DNA from: Bacteroidota bacterium
Lineage (GTDB): Bacteria; Bacteroidota; Bacteroidia; Flavobacteriales_F; PHOS-HE28
Assembly (NCBI GenBank): GCA_023418095.1
Contig: JAEZDL010000055.1
Span: 1 to 11,178, forward strand
Direction of reading: 5' to 3'
DNA: 11,178 nt
Shown one piece after another: positions 7,186-11,178 of this stretch; the stretch's first letter is position 1, and each line of letters starts with the position of its first letter. Under the pieces are notes generated by a model. It searched no databases. It was not told where the DNA came from and saw nothing but the letters and a program-made list of their open reading frames with translations. The position numbers and the translations under genes are program-made.

Positions 7186-8720
7186 ACAACGATCGTATAC
7201 GCGTACTGTTCGTAGATGACGAGGAGCATAACCTGAAATCCTTCCGATCCGCCTTCCGCCGCGATATGGACGTGCTGATCGCGAATTCAGGCCCGGAAGC
7301 GCTCGAACTCCTGAAGAAGGAAAACGTGCACGTGATCATCTCCGATCAACGCATGCCGGGCATGACCGGATCGGAATTCCTGGCGATCGCCCGTGAACGC
7401 TCGCCTTCCGCCATGCGCATGCTGCTCACCGGCTACGCGGATATGGAAGCCGTGATCGCTGCGGTGAACAACGGCGGCATCTATGCCTATGCTACAAAAC
7501 CCTGGGACGAGAACGACATCAGGCTGCGGATCAACCAGGCCTACGAGATCCATCAACTGAGAAGTGAAAAGGACAGGCTCCTGCACCAGTACCAACAGGT
7601 CTTCGATGCTTCCGGCGATCCGATCGTGATCGTTGATGATCGCTGCAAAGTGCTGGCGGCGAACAATGCCTTCGCGAAGCTGATCACCGTGAACAAGGAA
7701 CAATTGATCGGGAGCACCTTCAGCGACCATCTCGAGGATCCAAAGGAACTTTTCCGATCGCTGAAGAAGGCACGTGTAGGCAACGAATTCCTGAACGTGG
7801 ACCTTACGGTGCGCAAACCCACCGGCGACAAGATCGATTGCCTGATGACCGCGAACTACCTGGGCAAGCAACCGGGCGGCCGCGCGCACTTCCAGGCGAT
7901 CATCAAGGACATCAGCGATCGGAAGAAAGAGGAGACGCGATTGTTGAAATTGAACGCCGACCTGGACCGGCGCGTGGCCGTGCGTACCGCGCAATTGATG
8001 GAGGCGCTCGAGGACATCGGATCCTTTTCGTACAGTGTAGCGCACGATCTGCGATCACCATTGAAGAACATCGCCGCGCTGAGCGAACACCTCAGCGAAG
8101 TGGCCGCAGGCGGCGGCGATCCGCAGGAAGTGAAGGAATTCTCCGATCGCATCAGCAAGGGATCGGTGCGCCTGATCGAACTGGTGGACGATCTGCTGCG
8201 CTTCTCACAGACGAACAACCGCGAAATGGAATGCGTGGAGGTCGATCTTGCGCAACTCGTGCGATCGGTGATCGAGGAACAGGTGATGAGCGACCGGCTT
8301 TCGCAGATCGTGCTGGAGATCGAGCCGGGGACGAAAGTGCATGCCGATGCACCGATGCTGAAAGTTGTGCTCCACAACCTGCTTTCCAACGCGCTGAAAT
8401 TCTCCCGGAAAGTGGATTCCCCGAAGATCACGATCGGGCACCGATCGGAGGGTGAGAAGGACCTGGTGTACGTGCGCGACAACGGCGTGGGCTTCGATCC
8501 GGCGTACAAGGAACAGGCATTCGGCGCGTTCAAGCGGCTGCACAACAGTTCGCAATTCGAAGGCACGGGCATCGGCCTGGCGATCGTGCACCGGGTGGTG
8601 AGCCGGCACGGCGGTGAGGCGTGGGCCGAAAGTGAAGTGAACAAGGGCACCACCATCCACATCTCACTTCCGAAGAGCGAAAAACGCACCATGGTGCCGC
8701 CCTTTTTCCAGGTGGCATGA
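7182..8720 (+). CDS. Hybrid receiver-PAS-histidine kinase
   Basis: This cytoplasmic hybrid signalling protein has an N-terminal receiver and a C-terminal kinase. The receiver (1-125) has Asp12/Asp13, phosphoacceptor Asp55 in ISDQRMPG, Thr83 in LTGY and Lys106 in TKPW. A PAS domain (about 134-245) contains DPIVIVDD and AANNAFAKL and ends with the typical DISDRKKEE. A coiled coil (247-275) leads to the HisKA domain with His288 in SVAHDLRSPLKNI, like phytochrome-type kinases. The ATPase has Asn403 (LSNALKFS), DNGVGF at 433-438 and GTGIGLAI at 461-468. There are no membrane segments. Its start codon overlaps the preceding kinase stop by four bases. The upstream DISM kinase is therefore the likely phosphodonor to Asp55, and this receiver could then control its own kinase domain. 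The next acceptor may be the related stand-alone receiver at 2497-2985. No DNA-binding domain is present. Confidence 0.95.
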   Translation: MNNDRIRVLFVDDEEHNLKSFRSAFRRDMDVLIANSGPEALELLKKENVHVIISDQRMPGMTGSEFLAIARERSPSAMRMLLTGYADMEAVIAAVNNGGIYAYATKPWDENDIRLRINQAYEIHQLRSEKDRLLHQYQQVFDASGDPIVIVDDRCKVLAANNAFAKLITVNKEQLIGSTFSDHLEDPKELFRSLKKARVGNEFLNVDLTVRKPTGDKIDCLMTANYLGKQPGGRAHFQAIIKDISDRKKEETRLLKLNADLDRRVAVRTAQLMEALEDIGSFSYSVAHDLRSPLKNIAALSEHLSEVAAGGGDPQEVKEFSDRISKGSVRLIELVDDLLRFSQTNNREMECVEVDLAQLVRSVIEEQVMSDRLSQIVLEIEPGTKVHADAPMLKVVLHNLLSNALKFSRKVDSPKITIGHRSEGEKDLVYVRDNGVGFDPAYKEQAFGAFKRLHNSSQFEGTGIGLAIVHRVVSRHGGEAWAESEVNKGTTIHISLPKSEKRTMVPPFFQVA

Positions 8721-8760
8721 AACCTCTTCGATCGTTCAAACGTTAAGTGGCACTGTAAAC

Positions 8761-9285
8761 ATGGAAAGAATGGGATCCCTAAAGATCTACGCCCTGCTTC
8801 TCACGATCTGCCTGGCAAGCGGTGCCTTCGCGCAAGGCAAGCTGGTGGATCGGCGCGATCAGGCCGAAGGTTGGTTCATTCCGATCCACGGGCAGATCAT
8901 GGCCGAGGGTAAAAAGGCCGGAAAACTGGAAGTGATCATCTACCGCGAGAACACGGAGATCGGCCGGATCAAGACAAAAAGAAGCGGCAAATTCGAATTG
9001 GAGCTGGACATAGACCAGAACTACACGATACGTGTGATGAAGCCCGGATACCAGGAAAAGCTATTCCTTGTGGACACCACGTTGCCGAAGGACCTGGTGA
9101 ACTATCCGGATTACTACTGCTACATCGATCTGCAACCGCAGAGTACGCAATACATCGATCCGTTCTACACCGATTTCCCCAGTGCGATCGTGCGATACAA
9201 TGGGGACAGGGGCGGCTTCTACCACAGTGAGAACTACCTCGCACACATACAGACCAAGCTTGGCACGTACGCCAAAGTGAACTGA
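8761..9285 (+). CDS. Small secreted protein with carboxypeptidase-regulatory-like beta-sandwich
   Basis: A signal peptide (hydrophobic core YALLLTICLASGAFA, cleavage near residue 25) marks this as exported, with no lipobox cysteine. Residues 42-103 fit a carboxypeptidase-regulatory-like or related Ig-like beta-sandwich. HGQIM starts the fold, strand LEVIIYRE follows, then GRIKTKRSGKFELEL, and the terminal strand NYTIRVMKPGY has the characteristic GY. Residues 104-174 are Tyr- and Asp-rich and unrecognised; they contain DYYCYIDLQPQ and IVRYNGDRGGFYH. The start could instead be the ATG at 8770. It sits 40 bases after the hybrid kinase gene on the same strand, and a hairpin follows its stop, so it may be the last gene of the cluster. 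Its function is unknown; a surface or periplasmic binding role would fit the fold. Confidence 0.8.
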   Translation: MERMGSLKIYALLLTICLASGAFAQGKLVDRRDQAEGWFIPIHGQIMAEGKKAGKLEVIIYRENTEIGRIKTKRSGKFELELDIDQNYTIRVMKPGYQEKLFLVDTTLPKDLVNYPDYYCYIDLQPQSTQYIDPFYTDFPSAIVRYNGDRGGFYHSENYLAHIQTKLGTYAKVN

Positions 9286-9342
9286 ACCATATCCAGATCT
9301 CCCGCCTCACAACAAAAAACATAACGCAGGCGAGGATCAGGA

Positions 9343-9368
9343 CGAAGCGGGCCCGTAAGCCCGCTTCG
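9343..9368. terminator. Hairpin terminator after the signalling cluster
   Basis: CGAAGCGGGC (9343-9352) pairs perfectly with GCCCGCTTCG (9359-9368) around a 6-base loop CCGTAA. It starts 58 bases after the stop of the secreted-protein gene. No U-tract follows (ATCGTTATG), so Rho-independent action is inferred from the stem and the position only. Confidence 0.55.
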
Positions 9369-9422
9369 ATCGTTATGGGCCGATCATTTGTAAATACCGA
9401 TCATTGTGCGCCAGGGCACGAT

Positions 9423-9478
9423 CCGCGTAAGTGGCGCAGGTGGAAAGCCCGCAAGAGCGCGAAGCGATCGCGGACTTG
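9423..9478 (-). repeat. Dispersed GC-rich repeat, copy B
   Basis: Read on the minus strand this has CAAGTCCGCG, TCGC, CTTGCGGGCTTTCC and CTTACGCGG, in the same order as copy A (536-594). Its end also matches copy C (10891-10960), which shares TGCGCCACTTACGC exactly with it. It sits between the cluster terminator and the palindromic element. Confidence 0.6.
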
Positions 9479-9513
9479 GAACCGAAGCCACGACCCGACA
9501 GGAATTCGCCCAA

Positions 9514-9600
9514 ACCTCACCCCAACCCCTCTCCGAAAGAGAGCGGCTTAAACTATAGGGAATTCTCCCCTCTCCACCAGAGTGGGGCCGGGGGTGAGGT
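9514..9600. repeat. Palindromic 87-base repeat element (MITE/REP-like)
   Basis: The outer arms are perfect inverted repeats: ACCTCACCCC (9514-9523) and GGGGTGAGGT (9591-9600). Inside are nested partial palindromes, CTCTC/GAGAG around CGAAA (9529-9543) and CCCCTCT against AGAGTGGGG (9566-9586). Elements starting CCTCACCCCNANCCCCTCTCC are, from memory, common between genes in several bacterial groups including Bacteroidota. The last base is also the last base of the paaE stop codon, so the element could fold in the paaE mRNA end. No transposase is present. Confidence 0.65.
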
Positions 9601-10682
9601 CAATGCTGATCGTAATCGATCGTAACGTTCGCCGATCGCGGGTGCGTCTGGCACGTGAGCACAAAGCCGTCTTCGACCTCATCATCCGTTAGGGCATAAT
9701 TCATCGCCATCTCCACCTTTCCTTCCACCACGCGTGCCTTGCACGTGCAGCACACAGCGCCCTTGCAGGCGAAAGGCACGTCCAGCCCCGCGTCCAGCGC
9801 CACATCCAGCACTGCATCTCCGCTGGCGGCCACTTCAAGCATGTGCTCGCGTCCATCGAGGATCACCTTCACCTGCGCCTTTCCCGTAAAAGCGCCCTCT
9901 CCCACCTCCACTGGCGGTTTCTTCGCCTCCTGAGTGACCGGTGTAGTGAAGAGTTCGATGTGGATCTGTTTCTTGTCCACACCCTGTTTTTCCAACGCCT
10001 CGCTCACGTTCACCATCATCTGCTCCGGCCCGCAAATGAAGAATTCCTTATGCAGCGGATCGGTAAGAAAACGCTGCATCAATTGCACGGCCTTTTCGGT
10101 GGTGATCCGCCCGTTGAAGAGCATGTCCTCATCCATCCCTTTGGAAAGGATGTGGTGCACCGCCAATCGATCGGGATAGTGGGTCTTCAATTCATCCAGC
10201 TTCTGCCGGAAGATCACCCGATCCATATCGCTATTGCCATAGAACAATGTGAAGCGGCTCTTCGGCTCGGCCCGCAGAACGGTCTTCAAAATGCTGATGA
10301 TCGGCGTGATCCCGCTGCCTGCCGCGAAGGCCACGTAATGCTTCTGGTTCGCCGCATCGCACAACGTATAGAAGCTGCCCATCGGGGTCATCACCTCGAT
10401 GCTCATTCCCGGCTTCAGCTTCTCCACCAATTGCGTGCTCGCGCGCCCACCTGACACCTTTTTCACCGCAATGCGGATCTCCTCCTCCTCGTACGGCGAA
10501 CTGCAAATACTGTAGCTGCGCCGCAATTCCTCACCGTTCACATGCAGCTTCAGCGTAAGGTATTGCCCATGGATGAACTTGAAATCCTCCTTCAACGCCG
10601 GCGGAACCTTGAAACCCACCACGATCGTTTCACCTGCCTCCCGATCTATGCTGCTGACTTGAAGCGTATGGAATTTCGCCAT
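9600..10682 (-). CDS. paaE: Phenylacetyl-CoA epoxidase reductase subunit
   Basis: This is the flavin/iron-sulfur reductase that passes electrons from NAD(P)H to the PaaABC(D) oxygenase, which epoxidises phenylacetyl-CoA in the aerobic hybrid phenylacetate pathway. Residue numbers count from the ATG at 10694. The FAD-binding barrel has RSYS (59-62). The NAD(P) domain has AAGSGITP (124-131) and CGPEQMM (221-227). A linker (250-270) leads to a plant-type 2Fe-2S ferredoxin domain with Cys310, Cys315, Cys318 and Cys348. This domain order (FAD, NAD, then C-terminal 2Fe-2S) is that of PaaE. I prefer the ATG at 10682 (MAKFHTLQV) because a perfect -7 promoter box lies at 10703-10710, which would leave almost no leader for the 10694 start. 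Neither has a Shine-Dalgarno sequence. The partial paaA gene diverges upstream, which supports the assignment. The length is normal for the family. Confidence 0.93.
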   Translation of the reverse strand: MAKFHTLQVSSIDREAGETIVVGFKVPPALKEDFKFIHGQYLTLKLHVNGEELRRSYSICSSPYEEEEIRIAVKKVSGGRASTQLVEKLKPGMSIEVMTPMGSFYTLCDAANQKHYVAFAAGSGITPIISILKTVLRAEPKSRFTLFYGNSDMDRVIFRQKLDELKTHYPDRLAVHHILSKGMDEDMLFNGRITTEKAVQLMQRFLTDPLHKEFFICGPEQMMVNVSEALEKQGVDKKQIHIELFTTPVTQEAKKPPVEVGEGAFTGKAQVKVILDGREHMLEVAASGDAVLDVALDAGLDVPFACKGAVCCTCKARVVEGKVEMAMNYALTDDEVEDGFVLTCQTHPRSANVTIDYDQH

Positions 10683-10702
10683 TCGTTGGGACATGAGGGC
10701 CG

Positions 10703-10710
10703 CAAAGGTA
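10703..10710 (-). promoter_or_regulatory. -7 promoter box for paaE
   Basis: The minus strand reads TACCTTTG, a perfect match to the Bacteroidota -7 consensus TAnnTTTG. Transcription would start about 10697, just before the ATG at 10694 and about 15 bases before the preferred ATG at 10682. No TTTG is seen at the expected -33 distance; that region lies in a CAACC-rich tract. Confidence 0.5.
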
Positions 10711-10720
10711 GGATCTATGC

Positions 10721-10870
10721 GGTTGAGGGTTGCATTGGTTGAAGGTTGGTCACGGCCGCGATGTCATTCCGGGCGTGAGCGGTTTGTCATTCCGGGCCTT
10801 GACCCGGAACCGCGATAATGTTGATCGGGAGGTTGGAGGTTGAAGATGTTGAGCTGGTTGAGTGTTGGGG
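10721..10870. repeat. Degenerate GGTTGA tracts flanking paired TGTCATTCCGGGC words
   Basis: Imperfect GGTTGA/GGTTGG units fill 10721-10750 and 10819-10870. Between them TGTCATTCCGGGC occurs twice in direct orientation (10762-10774 and 10785-10797, 23 bases apart). The second copy forms a hairpin, TTCCGGG (10790-10796) with CCCGGAA (10803-10809) around a 6-base loop. The tracts are decayed simple-sequence DNA, and the hairpin resembles a REP-type unit. No gene is seen. Confidence 0.5.
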
Positions 10871-10890
10871 CGAATTCCTGTCAGGTCGTG

Positions 10891-10960
10891 TCTTCGCCTG
10901 CAAAGCCGCACTCCCTTCGGTCGCTTGCGGGTTTTCCGGCTGCGCCACTTACGCAGATCA
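10891..10960 (+). repeat. Dispersed GC-rich repeat, copy C
   Basis: GCAAAGCCGC and TCGCTTGCGGGTTTTCCG match the centre of copy A. GCTTGCGGG(T/C)TTTCC and TGCGCCACTTACGC match the reverse complement of copy B. It has a 5-base stem (CCGCA with TGCGG) around a CTTCGG-containing loop. It lies about 120 bases before the paaA start. Confidence 0.55.
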
Positions 10961-11060
10961 CGTCCTTACGCACGGATCATTGATCATTCAACGAATAGAT
11001 CATCTGGTCATCCCGTTCATGAACTGACAGAACTCAACCTATTGAAATCCGCATTCCCCG

Positions 11061-11068
11061 TATCTTAG
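11061..11068 (+). promoter_or_regulatory. Possible -7 box for paaA
   Basis: TATCTTAG differs from TAnnTTTG at one position. ATTG at 11041-11044 is 16 bases upstream, shorter than the usual spacing. A start near 11074 would leave a leader of only a few bases before the ATG at 11077, so the paaA message would be nearly leaderless if this box is used. Confidence 0.3.
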
Positions 11069-11076
11069 CGAGCGAC

Positions 11077-11178
11077 ATGACAGAAGTACGCAACCTCGAC
11101 GAGCACTTCCAGGCCAAGATCGATGCCGAGCAGAAGATCGAGCCGAAGGACTGGATGCCGGAGAAATACCGCAAGACC
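11077..11178 (+). CDS. paaA: Phenylacetyl-CoA epoxidase oxygenase subunit A, N-terminal part (3' end outside window)
   Basis: Only the first 34 residues are in view and the frame is open to the window end. FQAKIDAEQKIEPKDWMPEKYRKT is typical of the PaaA N-terminus, especially the EPKDWMP stretch; the di-iron ligands lie further on and are not seen. PaaA is the catalytic di-iron subunit that, with PaaC, epoxidises the ring of phenylacetyl-CoA using electrons from PaaE. The start ATG has no Shine-Dalgarno sequence. The divergent paaE gene supports the call. paaB, paaC and paaD probably follow beyond the window, which is inference from the usual operon order. Confidence 0.85.
   Translation, partial: MTEVRNLDEHFQAKIDAEQKIEPKDWMPEKYRKT

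Larger units (their letters stand above)
9286..9599. other. Gene-free stretch between secreted protein gene and paaE
   Basis: This 314-base gap separates the convergent ends of the secreted-protein gene and paaE. It holds a hairpin terminator (9343-9368), a spaced direct repeat of CCGATCATT (9380-9406), a reverse-oriented copy of the dispersed GC-rich repeat (9423-9478) and most of an 87-base palindromic element (9514-9600). The open frame 9431-9625 runs straight through these repeats and has no protein-like features. Confidence 0.7.
10695..11076. other. Divergent paaE-paaA intergenic region
   Basis: This 382-base gap separates the two divergent paa genes. From left to right it holds the paaE -7 box, a degenerate GGTTGA tract, two TGTCATTCCGGGC words with a hairpin, a second GGTTGA tract, the third copy of the GC-rich repeat, a GATCAT-rich stretch (10976-11002) and a possible paaA -7 box. 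The open frames at 10818-11068 pass through repeats and look non-coding. The GATCAT-rich stretch is the best place for an operator, but no known binding motif is recognised. Confidence 0.6.

Noticed and set aside
9431..9625. 64-codon open frame rich in Pro and Ser
   Set aside because: It is a translation of the dispersed repeat and the palindromic element, starts with GTG, and runs over the paaE end.
9843..10454. 203-codon plus-strand open frame
   Set aside because: Antisense to paaE, whose FAD, NAD and 2Fe-2S motifs are intact; no independent evidence.
10818..11068. Overlapping short open frames before paaA
   Set aside because: They pass through GGTTGA tracts and repeat copy C, show no protein-like composition and have no ribosome site.

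Overview
The window looks like a chromosomal segment of a fairly GC-rich member of the Bacteroidota, probably Flavobacteriales-like. The signs are a -7 promoter box of the TAnnTTTG type in front of paaE, a 7TMR-DISM histidine kinase, mostly absent or weak Shine-Dalgarno sequences, and the overall protein flavour. This placement is inference. The word GATC is strikingly over-represented in genes and gaps alike.

Layout. (1) 1-428 (+): the 3' end of an elongation factor G gene, cut by the window edge. It converges on (2) 595-2451 (-), a secreted M1-family metallopeptidase. The 166-base gap holds a strong GC hairpin and a dispersed repeat. (3) 2497-2985 (-): a stand-alone receiver protein just upstream of the peptidase gene. 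(4) 3124-8720 (+): a tight run of four genes. They encode an E1/ThiF-like adenylating protein, a GNAT-fold protein that recalls LuxI/FeeM-type acyltransferases, a 7TMR-DISM membrane histidine kinase, and a receiver-PAS-histidine kinase. The joints are a 32-base overlap, a 38-base gap and a 4-base ATGA overlap. (5) 8761-9285 (+): a small secreted beta-sandwich protein, followed by a hairpin terminator. (6) 9600-10682 (-) paaE and 11077-end (+) paaA (partial): reductase and oxygenase subunits of phenylacetyl-CoA epoxidase, divergently arranged around a repeat-rich 380-base gap.

The most interesting unit is 2497-8720. Two signalling kinases are translationally linked to an adenylating enzyme and a LuxI-like acyltransferase candidate. 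A divergently transcribed receiver closely resembles the receiver of the second kinase. One reading is a self-contained signal-synthesis and signal-perception module: an enzyme pair makes a small molecule, a DISM kinase senses it, and receiver proteins relay it. No protein in the cluster has a visible DNA-binding domain, so the output is unknown. I know of no published description of this combination, but I could not search for one.

The gaps are rich in repeats. There are three diverged copies of one GC-rich element, an 87-base palindromic element ending on the paaE stop codon, paired TGTCATTCCGGGC words with a hairpin, and degenerate GGTTGA tracts.
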